Shown here piece after piece: positions 37,994-49,407 of a stretch of 64,000 bases of DNA. The translations under genes were made by a program, and so were the position numbers. Source of the stretch: Talpa occidentalis (Eukaryota > Chordata > Mammalia > Eulipotyphla > Talpidae); contig NW_023601212.1 of the NCBI RefSeq assembly GCF_014898055.3, positions 51,262,329 through 51,326,328 of the forward strand, in the 5' to 3' direction. The stretch's first letter is position 1; the number at the start of each line of letters is the position of its first letter. A model generated the notes under the pieces. The model made no database searches. It was not told the DNA's origin and saw nothing but the letters and a program-made list of their open reading frames with translations.

Positions 37994-38268
37994 CTTATTT
38001 TTTTTAAAGATTTTTATTTATTTATCTATACAAGAACTGGGGTACAGGCCAGATTTGTGGGAGGGTGAGAGGATTTACCAGAGCCAGAGCGGGGAACAGA
38101 ACAGGCAGACTGACGAAATACACTGCTAAGGGGAGCAGTGGGTGTGACATGAGAGGTCTGCTGCACCATGTGGGACTCTTGCTGGCTGTCTGGGATCGAA
38201 CCCGCGCTGCAGAGGCTGCAGACAGCTTCACAGCACTTCACTCAACCGCCTGTGCCACCAGGGGAAGC
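37994..38268 (-). mobile_element. tRNA-derived SINE, full length with 17-bp TSD
   Basis: Reverse-oriented copy. The flanking 17-bp repeat actatcacaagataact at 37977-37993 and 38269-38285 is perfect and defines the insertion exactly. The complementary B box gggatcgaaccc is intact. Confidence 0.95.
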
Positions 38269-38423
38269 ACTATCACAAGATAACTTTTAAGGCTTGAAAT
38301 GCCTATAATATACATAACTAATTTCATGAAGTAGCAACCATATATAATCTTAGCAGCAGTGCAGCTATTCCAGTTTTATTGTGACTCTGGTTGAAGTGCT
38401 ATTCTTTTAAAAAGTTGTTTTCT

Positions 38424-38580
38424 CAGGGGAGGGAAGAACACAGGAGACTATGGTGATGGTTCATAGGTGACTTGATGGTGGGAATTTTATGGGAACTATA
38501 CCTGAAAGGAAAGATCAAACACTGTTACAAAAATGAACAATGATGTAAGAAAGTATATATATAAACAAAAATATTTTAAA
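38424..38580 (+). repeat. L1 3'-UTR fragment
   Basis: Contains ggtgggaattttatgggaac and caaacactgttacaaaaatg, matching the 3' UTR of other L1 copies in this window (compare 56200-56270), and ends in an A-rich tail. Confidence 0.7.
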
Positions 38581-38743
38581 ATACAGTTGTGTCCTTTCTT
38601 ACAATGTGTTCTTTGAATTTACTGCAGTAGTTACTTTTACTGTAATTAAATCTGAGCATTTGCTCCTGGCCTTGGGGTAGCCTTATTTCAATGAAGAATA
38701 TGACATAGTGATTTGTGCTTGAATGATCTCTTCAGATGGTATA

Positions 38744-39011
38744 TATATTTTAAAGATTTATTTGTCTTTATGCATACAAGAACTGGGGTGTACGCTGGAG
38801 GTATGGGGGTTGAGAGGATTCATGAGAGACAGAGTGGGGAGCAGAACAGGCAGATTGACTGAAATACACTGCTGAGAGGAGCATCGCGTGAGACAGGAGA
38901 GGTCTGCTGCGCCATGTGGGTTAGCTCCAGGGCTGATGATCCAGCTCACACTGCAGTGGCTGGTGATAGCTTGATAGAGCTGAGACTTTAACCCCTGCCG
39001 CCAGGGAGACA
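38744..39011 (-). mobile_element. tRNA-derived SINE, full length with TSD
   Basis: Reverse-oriented copy flanked by cagatggtata at 38733-38743 and 39012-39022. The head is slightly shortened (ccagggagac) and the B-box region is decayed. Confidence 0.92.
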
Positions 39012-39325
39012 CAGATGGTATAGGTTTAAATCTGTTTTAATTGATGAAGTAAATGTTTTTAAATTGGCTTTATATTTTAATTTTCATTTTACTTTTTAAT
39101 TTGATTTTAATTTTCATTTGATTTTTTATATTCACACCTATCAATATTTTCCCTTGTGATTTCTTACATTACTTTAAAAAGAAAACGTTTAATCTCCTAT
39201 AGTCCTGATATATATTCTAATTAAGTTTTACTTGAAATAAATATAATGGTTATATTTAACCATTCAGTGTCTTGATAAATCTGGAACAGTCACACTGTTG
39301 CCCAGATTTTAAATGAATAATTCCT

Positions 39326-39656
39326 GGGGCCTCCCCGGTGGCGCAGCGGTTGAGCGCTGGGTTGCGAAGCTGCCCGTGGCCTCTGCGGCGCCGGTTCGAT
39401 CCCCGGCTGCTCCCCGGCCACCAGAGGAGGGTCCCACATGGCGCGCAGACCTCTCCTGCCGCCCGCTGCTCCCCTCAGCAGTGTCCTTCGGTCCTTCTGC
39501 CTGCTCTGCTCCCCGCTCTGGCTCTGGTGAATTCTCTCACCCTCCCGCGCTTCTGACTGTACCCAGTGCGTGTATAAACAAAACAAACAAACAAACAAAA
39601 TAAATAAATAAAACATGCCTCTATAAAAAAAAAAATAAATAAAAAAAAAAAAATAA
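39326..39656 (+). mobile_element. tRNA-derived SINE, CpG-rich, probably recent
   Basis: The most intact copy in the window. The head cctccccggtggcgcagcgg, the A box and the B box GGTTCGATCC all retain CpGs, and the body ends in tgtataaacaaaacaaacaa. The tail continues as A-rich blocks broken by catgcctctat. It is flanked by a perfect 17-bp repeat, ttaaatgaataattcct, at 39309-39325 and 39657-39673. Confidence 0.95.
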
Positions 39657-39802
39657 TTAAATGAATAATTCCTTCTTCAACTTTCCTACTTTGGCTGTTT
39701 GTCTCTTCTGGAGGCACCATTTAGCATCAGCCACAAAATACTTATTGTATAATTTGGGTGAAAACGCATATAGTTAAATGTCCTAATATTTGCCTTTATT
39801 TA

Positions 39803-40070
39803 TTTTTTAACGGTTTATTTATTTATGCATACAAGAACTGGGTATAGGCCAGAGGTGTGGGGGGTTGGAGTGAAGTCTCACCAGAGACAGAGTGGGGAAC
39901 AGAACAGGCAGATAGACTGAAATACACTGCTGAGGGGAGCAGTGGGCGAGTCAGGACAGGTCTGCTGCACCATGTGCATAGCTCTCTGGCTGGGGATGGA
40001 ACTTGTGCTACAGTGGCTGCGGATAGCTTCATAGGTTGTGTCTTAACCCCTTGCACCACCAGGGAGGCCC
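39803..40070 (-). mobile_element. tRNA-derived SINE, full length
   Basis: Reverse-oriented copy from the tttatttatttatgcatac tail to caccaccagggaggccc. Flanks tatttgccttt and tatttgcattt suggest the target duplication. Its head lies 30 bp from the head of the next, oppositely oriented SINE. Confidence 0.9.
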
Positions 40071-40100
40071 ACTATTTGCATTTAAAAATGACTTTCCCTA

Positions 40101-40375
40101 GGGCCTCCCTGGTGGCACAGTGGGTTTAGTCTCAGCACCATGAATCCATTTGCATCCACTGCTGTACAAGTTCTATCCCTGGCCAGGGAGCTAACCCACA
40201 TGGTGCAGCAGACCTCTCCTGTCCCACCCACTGCTCCCCTCAGCAGTGTTATTTCAGTCAGTCCACTTGTTCTTTTCCCTACTCTGTCTCTGGTGAATCC
40301 TCTCACCACCACTATCCCCCACACCTCTGGCCTGTACCCCAGCTCTTGTATGCATAAATAAATAAATCTTTTAAG
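40101..40375 (+). mobile_element. tRNA-derived SINE, full length
   Basis: Forward copy from gggcctccctggtggcacag to gcataaataaataaatcttt. It keeps ccctggccaggga, the stem-like segment recalling the 3' end of tRNA-Glu. It is head-to-head with the copy at 39803. Confidence 0.92.
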
Positions 40376-40449
40376 AAGACTTTACATAAAACAAAGATGA
40401 AATGTAAAATTCATGTAAGTTTTAATTCAGTCTGACCTTATGGTTAGAA

Positions 40450-41180
40450 GAAGAAAAATCTCATGAAGACTTGAGTGCCCCTGGGTGCCAGGATATTTGT
40501 GGGCAAAGTATGGACCCTTCTAGTCTTGGAGGTCCTGCCTGGGATGCTGCCTACCCTGGTGTGGGGGTGCTGACCATCTTCTGCCTCTATGCTGAGGGAT
40601 TCCCCCACCACCAGAGCGCTCTGCCCCTCTTCCCAGGGCACTGCTGCCTCAGCACCCAGTAGATTGGAGACACACTGGATTTTTAAACCTTGGCTCTGGG
40701 ATGTGCTAGGGACCCTGATTGGGACTGCATTCATAGGCTTGTCCAGGCTGAGGTGTGACCTCTAGTTTTGCCAGTGCTCACACCCTACTCAGCCCTCCCT
40801 CCCACACTCCCTAAAGTCCAGGTCCCTGCTGGGCTGAATGGGGACAGTCTGCAGAAGCTGGACAGGTAACTGAACACTGTCCCGAATGGTGATAGAAAGG
40901 GGAGCACTCATGAAATAAAATTATTTCAAGACAACACTGCAAAGCATTAATTCCCCAGGCAGGAGTCCTTTTGAGAGCAGGGCCTTGTACCACCATGTTG
41001 GTTATAAATCCATGTCCTGGGTCCATTAATTTGTTAAACACATCCAGGTATTTCTGACTGTTAGGCTCAAGACTCCTCTTTTTCAGTGCATTTGTTTTTT
41101 TCTGGCCAATTTGAGCTAGCTTTAAGGATATAGTGCTTGTTTGTTGAATGAAGGAACACAAATATTTAGGGAAAACCATT
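40450..41180. other. GC-richer unassigned block
   Basis: About 730 bp, with GC clearly above the surrounding intron over 40470-40870. It has a 122-residue minus-strand frame (40811-41179) whose middle (EPNSQKYLDVFNKLMDPG) looks protein-like but matches nothing I can name. No splice context or start context supports a gene. It could be an old processed copy or LTR-type repeat. Confidence 0.35.
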
Positions 41181-42754
41181 CACATTATCACATATATAAA
41201 CACACACAAAAGCATCTATCATATTTTAGCAGTATCTGTGATTCCCATATTTTGAAAATAAAATGTTTACTTCATAAATGTGTTTTCGATCACTGAATTG
41301 TATTATCTCTGAAAACATGATCAAAACACTGCATATATTTGCTTAATGTTGGAGCAATCAGGACTGAAGCTAGTTGGAAATTTCAACAATATTAACAGTT
41401 CTCTTCTAAGGATTTGCAAATATATATTTTTCTTCTTAAATAACATCTTAACTTCTCTTTTGGAATTTTTTCTTTTCTTTATCTCTCACTGATGTTCATA
41501 CAATTAATGCAATGAATTGATTGTCTAAGGCAGCAATTAAAACATTGAAATTAATTCTAATATTTTTATCTTAAACTGTAAAGCACATGTGTCTATGAGA
41601 ATATCATTATTTAAATTTTAAAATGTTCTTGTACATGGCATTAACTTTCCTTCTGTCTGCCATTGGGTAACTTGATCACATTAGAAAGTTTGTTAATTAA
41701 ATCTTACTAAACAGTATGACTTACAGTTTTCTTCTCTCTGAGTATACTTTATCAAACCATGGATACATTTTCATGTGAAAAATGCTATTTTATCCTTAGA
41801 ATTACAGGTAAAACTGAGAATCTGCATTTTGTTGATTATTAAAAATCCTGTGCCTGTTTTGTAAGTGGGCTTGTGGCTCTGGCCAAAGCCCAGACTAAGC
41901 AATAACATCCTATTCAGTATACCTCAAAGTCCTATATCAATTATTAAGGCATTCTTCTTTGCTTCCTGTTCTAAACAGCTGGGTAACATTGCAGAATTCA
42001 TGTTCAAAATTTTTTGTGCTCACAATTTTTTCTATATCCTGTTCAGTAGTCCATGTGACCCTTGCATTGTATGTGTACTATCTACAATTTTGTTAAGTGC
42101 AGACATTTAAAGTTATGCAGCTTATTGTTAAATGAATAATATCTTTGGATAATGGAGGAAAATGCTGTTTAATCAATATTTGATAAAATGCTCTGGTGAG
42201 TTCATCATTGACTTAGACTTTAATAAAGCAACCAAATACATTACTTTGTGTCAAAGCAGTCATTTAGGGCCATTAAGTAGTCTTGAAAATTACCTGTTCT
42301 AATGTGAGCAGGAATGGATTCAATTAAATGAGTTCTGAAATATACTTGGCATTAGTTCATCTCAAAGTAGGGAAACAGTTCAGTGTTTATAGATTAGATG
42401 CAGAAAATGTATAAATGGTGTTGGACAGCAACATTATAATTCACTGAGGATAGTGATATCTGGAAAGAGTGTGTTGTAGATTACATTGAAAATGGCAACA
42501 GTAAATATAGTTATTAATATGATTTTCTGTAGCATCCCAAAGCAGGGAACATAATTTATTAAATTTTATTCAGACAACAACTTTAATGCTTTGACTAGGT
42601 GTAATTATTCTAGCAATTTTGCACATAGACTTTATGAGTGAATTGGGTTTAATTAATTGACCGAAAGTGGAACATATTACGATTCAGCTTATGGAAGGAA
42701 TTTTAAGCAGACATGTCCCAATGCCTCGAATTTCTTCGTTCTTTGTCACCCTCA
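41181..42754. other. Intronic stretch, no feature seen
   Basis: AT-rich unique sequence. No repeat or exon recognised. Confidence 0.55.
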
Positions 42755-43050
42755 CCCTCTGTTAACCCAATATTCTCTTAAAGTTTCAGCTCATTCCATA
42801 TTTCCTCACTGATGCCTTTATTATATATTTTCCTGGAGCTCAAAGGTCTCTATTCTTTCTGGACACTAAGAAAATTTGCTCTCTCTGCATTTGTATCACT
42901 TGTCCCTTCTTTGATGCTGTGGTTATCTTTTAAACTTTTCATAGCTTGCTATTTTTAATGTTTTCAACTGTATTTAAATTTCTGTGATGGCAGGCCTTGT
43001 GATTAATGTTTTTCTTTATTTCTTTGATTCCTCTATGATGCCTTGCAAAT
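42755..43050 (+). repeat. Ancient L2-like remnant
   Basis: tcagctcattccatatttcc, ttgtatcacttgtcccttct and tgtgatggcaggccttgtga follow L2 3' wording. Diverged. Confidence 0.45.
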
Positions 43051-43628
43051 ATTGATTTACATATAGTAAAATTTAGAAGTTTTGCTTTACTTTCTTATAT
43101 TTATGTGTAATTACAAATATAATGTTAAGAACTGTGTATGTTTTAAATAGACAAAGAAATTGTGAACACTATTATCCAACCATGGACAGGCAGTGTTGGG
43201 ACCCCAGCAGGCAGCAGTAAATATTCCTTATTATCGAGGAACCACTTTGTGTGAAGAAAAACTGTAAGGAGCAAAACTCTGTTAGTGAAAAGGAAAAAGG
43301 AAGTGAGGAACTGTATATCAATCTTGCCAAGTGAAGCAGGGAAAGAAAATATTACATTGTGAACTTCTTTCCATTATTTTCTCAAATACAATCCAGCAAC
43401 CCAGATTAAGAGAACAATGGCTGAGATGTTGGAAATAAATCCAACCCATCTGATAAATCCCTGGAAACAGGAAATAACAAAATTAATGAGAAAAGAAACA
43501 CTTCCTTAGAGTTGCAGATGCTGTTTTTTTATTTTAATCAAAAATGGTCTCCTGATGAATAGCATATTGCTTATATTTGTAATAATACAGATTACCTTAA
43601 TGTTTCTTTTGTTTTTAAAAATAAACCA

Positions 43629-43878
43629 GGGCCTCCATGGTTGTACAGGCGGTTGCGCAGCCTCTGCAGTATGGGTTAGATCCTGGCCAGGCGGGGAATA
43701 ACCCACATGGAGCAGCAGACCTCTCCTGTCTCGCCCGTTGCTCCCATCAGCAGTGTATTTCAGTCACTCTCCCTGTGCTGTTCCCTGCTCTGTCTCTGGT
43801 GAATCCTGTCACCCTCCACATATCTGGCCTGTGCCCAGGTTCTTGTATGCATGAATAAATAAATCTCAAAAAAAAAAA
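43629..43878 (+). mobile_element. tRNA-derived SINE with internal deletion
   Basis: Forward copy gggcctccatggttgtacag with part of the region between the A and B boxes missing. The body and tail (gcatgaataaataaatctc, then poly(A)) are otherwise complete. Confidence 0.88.
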
Positions 43879-44514
43879 TTTAAAAATGTGGAAAATGCTA
43901 TTTTAATTATTTGCATCACTATCTTGATTAAAGAACCAAATCTTCTGGTTAAAGCAGGACACTGCATTGTACTGTTTTTGTAGTATAGTCCTTTGCTATG
44001 GCATGGCGGCTTTGTGGTGTAATGAAAAGAAGAAATAAAGGATCTGAAGGATTTAAATGTTATTCTCAAAAGTTTAAACTTTATTCTCTTTTTTCTTCTC
44101 TCCCATTCTTCCCATCTTCAAACATTTATTGAGAATCTGCTGAGACCATTTATCACCTTGCTGTGCTGACAAAGGAGACACAAGGGTGATGACACTCATA
44201 GTATGTGGTAGATGCTTTCTTGTCCCCGCCCCTGCCCCCATAGGGTAGTGTAGGCACTTCCAAGGGACTGGGCACCTCTGACTTATCTCCTGATCTTCCA
44301 TTGTCTGTATATCTGTTTTACATTCTTTATGAGGTTGTGGTGAGGGTGAAAGGGAGTCACTATATGTTAAAAAGTGTTATGAATTGTAAAAATATTTGCA
44401 AGTACAGTTATAGGAAGTAACAGTAATTTAATAGAATATGGGAACATTAATATATAGACTTGAAGAAGGAATTAGCTTTAATAGAGATTTATTTGTTTTC
44501 TCTAGTTTAAAATC

Positions 44515-44976
44515 CCAATTTTTAAATTTTGTATTATTTTATTTTATATATTTTTTACATCTTATTTAAAAAAGATTTATTTATGCATACAGGAGCTGGG
44601 GTACAGGCCAGAGGTGTGGGGAGGTGAGAAGATTCACCAGAGACAGAGTGGGGAACAGAACAGGCAGATTGACCAAAGTACACTGCTGAGGGGAGCAGCG
44701 GGTGAGTCAGGAGAGGTCTGCTGCACCATGTGGGTTGCTCCCAGGCTGGCCGGGAATGGAGCTCGTGCTGCAGAGGCTGCGGACAGCTTCATAGTTGCGT
44801 CTTAATCCCTTGTGCCACCAGGGAGGCCTTAGATCATTTTTAATTTCTGCACAATGTATGCATTTTCATCTTGGTTATAGTCCCCATACAATTCCCACCC
44901 CCTTATTTTGACCATAATCCCTCCCCCACCACCTGTAGTATGTCTCTGGTTTATAGTTGCTTGTTGATTTTGTAAA
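44515..44976 (-). mobile_element. L1 3'-UTR fragment split by a SINE
   Basis: The parts 44515-44566 and 44830-44976 are one minus-strand L1 3' UTR (plus-strand landmarks gcacaatgtatgcattttca and cccccttattttgacc). A SINE at 44567-44829 interrupts it. Confidence 0.8.
44567..44829 (-). mobile_element. tRNA-derived SINE inserted in an L1 3' end
   Basis: Reverse-oriented full-length copy from aaaagatttatttatgcata to gccaccagggaggcc. L1 3'-UTR sequence flanks it on both sides (44515-44566 and 44830-44976), so it post-dates that L1. Flanks acatcttattt and agatcattttt may be its target duplication. Confidence 0.9.
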
Positions 44977-45109
44977 ATCCCAAATTTTTATCTCTGTTGT
45001 GAAATCTACTTTGGTTCTTTCTGGAAAAAAATGAAGTCCTCTATGTTAATTAGTGCACCCACACTACCTTTTCTATTTCTGTTTCTATGCTTCTATTTCT
45101 TGCCATACT

Positions 45110-45262
45110 CATTGTACCGCCATGACATATTTACAGTTTTATCTTCTCCACTAGGCCATCAGGACTTTGAGGATGGGATTCATGTTTGTTCATCTTTTAT
45201 GTTACCGGAGCATCTGTACAGAGCAGGTGCTCAGTGTCTAATTGTTAAATAGATTCCAGAAG
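45110..45262 (+). repeat. MIR/L2-type ancient remnant
   Basis: ccactaggccatcaggactt, tgaggatgggattcatgttt, gagcaggtgctcagtgtcta. Same class of 3' wording as 21735. Confidence 0.5.
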
Positions 45263-45669
45263 GAACTTTCCAGAGATATTTCTTTGTATGTTTAATTACA
45301 ATACTGCTAGGCAAGAGGGATAATTTTCCTTGGTCTGTTAAACATAAAATCCACGCATGAGACAATACAGAATTCTGGATTTTGTGTGCATCACATTAGG
45401 CCTATCCTGTCATGGTCCATAAGAAAGAAGAAAGTTAACAGTCATAGAATCTTTGATAGGGTGGAGATCTGGAAATGAGGAAATATTAGTGAGCTGCACA
45501 GGTATTATCAGGGAACTTGACCTTGCTTTACCACCAAAGTGATTTTGCCACTGCACCAAAAGTAGAGATAAGGGGATTGAACCAAATGATCTTTAATGCC
45601 TTTGTAGTTTGATTCTATTTGGAGATTGGTGTTTTGTTTTTGTATTTATTTTTGGTGGATTTTCTTTGT

Positions 45670-46276
45670 TTTTTTAATTTTTTATCAATATTTTTATTTA
45701 TTTTTACTTTTTTTATTATTTAAATTTTATTTTTATATTCCCCATACAATTACAACCCCCTTATTTTGACCCCTACCCCTCCTCTCCCCACCCCCCACCC
45801 TCCTTGTTGATTTTGGTATTTTCTTTCTTATAGTTATTCTTTTTCCTGGTCCCTTATTTAAGTTTTCTAGATTCCTGCTATGAGTGAGACCATCCGGTAT
45901 TTTTCTTTTTCTTTCTGGCTTATTTCGCTGAGCATGATCCCTTCCAGCTCCATCCATGTCGCTGCAAATTGCATGTGTTTATCTTTTTTGAATGCTAAGT
46001 AATATTCCATGGTGTATATGTACCACATCTTCTTGATCCAGTCATCTATTTTTGGGCATTTGGGTTGTTTCCAAAGCTTAGCTATTGTAAACAGTGCTGT
46101 TGTAAACATAGGTGTGCAGGTGCTCTTTGGAATTGATGTTTCTGTGTCCTTTGGGTAAATACCTAGGAGTGAAATTGCTGGATCATATGGAAGCTCTATG
46201 TTTAGTAGGTCCAGAAATTTCCACACAGCTCTCCATAGTGGTTGGACCAGTTTGCACTCCCACCAACAGTGCAGGA
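45670..46276 (-). mobile_element. Young-looking 5'-truncated L1 with TSD
   Basis: Minus-strand L1 with a 119-residue uninterrupted ORF2 C-terminus (45867-46226; IDDWIKKMWYIYTMEYYLAF, ending SLIAGI), a G/C-tract 3' UTR and an A-rich end. Flanks ggattttctttgt at 45657-45669 and 46277-46289 are identical. The intact frame and perfect target repeat suggest a comparatively recent insertion. Confidence 0.93.
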
Positions 46277-46289
46277 GGATTTTCTTTGT

Positions 46290-48746
46290 AAACAGTTAGA
46301 ATTAACTGAAAAAGCTCAGCATAGATGAGCTCTGTAAATGTTAAATCTTATACAACTTCATTATATGTTAATGTTCATGACAGCACTAAAGTAATTTGGA
46401 GAAAAGGCAAAACACTGAAGGAGATACAACTTAAATCAGACTTTGTAGAAGGAGAGGGTAGATGAAGGACAGTGGGGGTGGAAACACAGCAGCTTCATGC
46501 TGAGGGTGTTGCCTAAGTTTGAAAATTGGATTGATACAAAAGAGGTCCTTGGAGACTTCCATTTGATTCTCCAAGCAATAAAGGGCCATGTTCAGGCTGG
46601 AGCATACAGTTATACCTACTGAATGTCATCAAAGACTTGGCAGGGGATGAAACCAACATGAGCAAAAGGAAGAGAAGAGGAAATTGCTCATGACACAGTT
46701 GGCACAAGGCTCTCTTAGGTGAAGAGAAAGACTGGAAAGGGAGCAAGACTTAAAAGGGAGCAAGGCTAATTTTGTGAAATAGTCATCATTTAATTCAAGA
46801 GTTGGAAAGGATGATTATAGATGGAGGAATATGGCGGCTCAGCAAGCCTCTACTTCTCTTGAGTACATCTCATAACTAATAATAGATTTATCTCAGCTTT
46901 CCAGTGTAGTTTGTAAAAATGTTTATTAATGAACTTCAGGAGAGATTTGTTTAAAACAAGCATATTGGAGTTATGGCTTACTAAATAAAGGTTAATCAGT
47001 CCTAATTTTAATATCATCTCCTAATCTCCACTCTTGAAGAACAAGCATATATCCAAGGCTTATTTTTTAAAAATTTTATAGGGAATAGTCTTTATGTTCT
47101 TTTGGCACCTTCACATTTAAACTCTAGGATTATTTAAGTATTATACCACATAGGGACATAGAAGTTTGACTTGACAATGTTGTTGACAGTTTATATGTCA
47201 GCATGTAACTGCCTGCCATTTTCTTTACTGTTTTGCATTCTTTTGCAAAAAGTATGCCTTTGTTTAGTCTTGAGGGAGTAAGCTTCCTGATTTGTCATAT
47301 ACTTGAGACATGACTTTTATATAGCTAATGACTGTTCTGTTTTGTATGGAATGCAGATGTTTGCATTTTCATACAATTTCCCCAATATCCTCTCCATTCC
47401 TTTTGCATACTGCAAGGTGTCTAATTGATAGTAAATGATGGAGGCATTTTTCCATGTACGTTTTCAGAAAAATGACATTGGTTATAGTAGACACATTTTT
47501 CTGCCATTCCAATTTGCGTCATTTATTTCTAAAACCCCATAGTCTGTTTTGTATCACATTTAGCACATAATGGAAGGCCTGGCTAATTAATTTTTATCCT
47601 TTGAGTTCACTGAGTTTTTTTTTCTAGCAATATGCCTTAGAAGCTCGAAAAAGTCTTATGAGCTAATATTATGTATTTTGTATGTATACTATTTTTTATG
47701 TAGTTGCATATTATGGTTTTAATACCGCATATAGCTTCACTAGATTAAACAGAAAACTTTATATCCACCATGAGAATGTAAAATAGTACATCCACACACA
47801 TAATACTCAGATAAATTCAAATACTATTATTAAAATATGTGGCTTTTCCCAGAGAAAGTAATAGATACATGTGCTGTGATACTTTATGCTTATCTATTTT
47901 AAAGGTTTGTTTTTTTTAGAATAATTTTTAGTGAGTTAAAAAAGTGTTTTATATATTTGTACTGAATGCTATAAAAAATTGCCTATTTAACCCCAACTGG
48001 TATCTGGGCTCCTCTTCATCTGGCTTTGCAGGGAAAGCCATGACCATCCCCTCTACTTCCACTTGAAGTCACGGTTTGTGCAAACCTCCTGACAGATGTG
48101 AAGGTGGAAGCTACCAGAAATAAATTATGGTGTTTAAACCAATTCAGGAGAACATTTATAGTGATGCACAACACCTCAGCCATGGGGAAGAGAGGGAAAA
48201 GGATGATTTCCTGAACTTCTAACATTCTCATGTCTGTGCTTTTGCAGGTTCTTAAAAATGAAGGGTATTTTTTTATTTTTGTGTATTATTAAAATTTTCA
48301 TTTCGAGTTAATTTGACTTACAGAAAAGTTGCAGAACTATTTAGTACTTACAGTTGGGAAAACAGAATTACAGGATAAATAAGTGATTTGTTTAAAATCT
48401 AACAGCAAAGTAAGTGCTCAATAAATATTCAGTGACCAGTGAGAGTCAAAAAGGACTAAAGATGGGGTCTCCTGCCTCTTTGTCATATGATATTTTTCAT
48501 TACCTGTCTGCATTTCTCAAGGCTGAAAATGCCCTTTTAGATACGCATAATTTACAGTAAATTGTAAGTTACTCTTTGGTTACTTATAGTTATAAACTGA
48601 GAAAGTATCTTTGTTCTGTTCCTATTTTTTATTATAAATAACCATGGAATACACAGTGAAAAGACATTTGTAAACACAGCAAAGTAATGTTTTTAATGCT
48701 ATTGTTTATTATTATTAATTGACCTAGGTAATTTTTGTCTTCACAG
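46290..48746. other. Intronic stretch before the first visible exon
   Basis: Unique AT-rich sequence ending in the acceptor of the 48747 exon. A YY1-like aatatggcggc lies near 46829-46839. A MIR-like tail, gtgctcaataaatattcagt, lies near 48414. Confidence 0.55.
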
Positions 48747-48817
48747 AAATTGGCCCAGTGACAATTACTACAGATCCCAAGAAATTTCAATTTGAACTCA
48801 GAGAACTATATGTTCAG
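48747..48817 (+). CDS. HMCN1: Hemicentin-1 early coding exon (vWA domain, part 1)
   Basis: A 71-bp internal exon. It begins with the last two bases of a split Glu codon and then reads IGPVTITTDPKKFQFELREL followed by YVQ. The acceptor is a pyrimidine-rich tract ending in cttcacag, with a possible branch point near 48719-48723. The donor is cag|gtgagt at 48818. I recognise this peptide as the N-terminal von Willebrand factor A domain of hemicentin-1, just after the strand and loop that follow the first metal-binding (MIDAS) motif. Hemicentin-1 is a secreted matrix protein of more than 5000 residues with vWA, many Ig, TSP1, G2F and EGF domains, and it acts in basement-membrane linkage. The first MIDAS segment lies in an upstream exon outside the window. 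The exon starts in phase 1 and ends in phase 0, so it joins cleanly to the exon at 63450. It has no stop or frameshift. The exact exon number is not certain from sequence alone. Confidence 0.95.
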
Positions 48818-49173
48818 GTGAGTGCTTTTCAGTTTTATTTTATGAGTATAATCTGAATTATTGGCTTCTAAATTACAAGACTGCTTCTTTTTCTCACCTG
48901 AGTCCTGAATGAATGGAACAATAGTTTGGAGTGTGGGGCAGATTGGGTTCAATTTATCCCTCCTTTATGCATTATCCATGGCTGTTTTCATGCAGCAAGG
49001 GCAGAATCGAGTAATTGTGACAGCCTGACCCACAAAGCCCAAGATATTTACTATCTGGCCTTAGCAGATAATGTTTATTCATTCCTACTATAGATGAGTC
49101 CTTTCACTAATTCTTCCCTAATACTTATAACTAAGGGAATGTGACTTTCTATGCTATAGTCAACTATACACAA

Positions 49174-49407
49174 TTTTTTTTTTTTTTGCATAGAACTGAG
49201 GTGCAGTCCAAAGAACAGGGAGTGAGAGGATTCACCAGGGACAGAGTGGGGAGCAGAATAGATAGATTTACTGAAAAATGCTGCAAAAGGGAGCAGTGGG
49301 CAAGACAGGAGAGGTCTGCTGTGCCATAATGGGTCAGCTCTCTGGCTGGGGCATCAAACTCAGGATGTTGTGGTGATAGTGCTGAGCCTAGGCCACTGGG
49401 AAGCCCT
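49174..49407 (-). mobile_element. tRNA-derived SINE, tail variant, close to exon
   Basis: Reverse-oriented copy 356 bp downstream of the 48747 exon. Like the copy at 31939, the T-run joins directly to gcatagaac and the AAAT tail is absent. Flanks tatacacaattttt and tatacaattttt fit a target duplication. The head is degraded (ccactgggaagccc). Confidence 0.85.

Larger units (their letters stand above)
1..48746 (+). other. HMCN1: HMCN1 upstream intron, partial (5' end outside window)
   Basis: The whole stretch up to the acceptor at 48746 reads as intron. The exon that should precede 48747 (signal peptide plus first MIDAS motif, ending in a codon split G|AA) is not visible, so the intron is at least 48.7 kb. 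The content is AT-rich unique sequence plus the repeats listed separately. No other gene with a credible protein match was seen on either strand. Confidence 0.85.

Noticed and set aside
39326..39450. Possible tRNA gene (A and B boxes, TCCCTGG-like stem)
   Set aside because: The anticodon arm and cloverleaf are not intact. The boxes belong to the tRNA-derived head of a SINE present in many copies.
45867..46226. 119-residue minus-strand open frame
   Set aside because: L1 ORF2 C-terminus. The rest of the element is absent.
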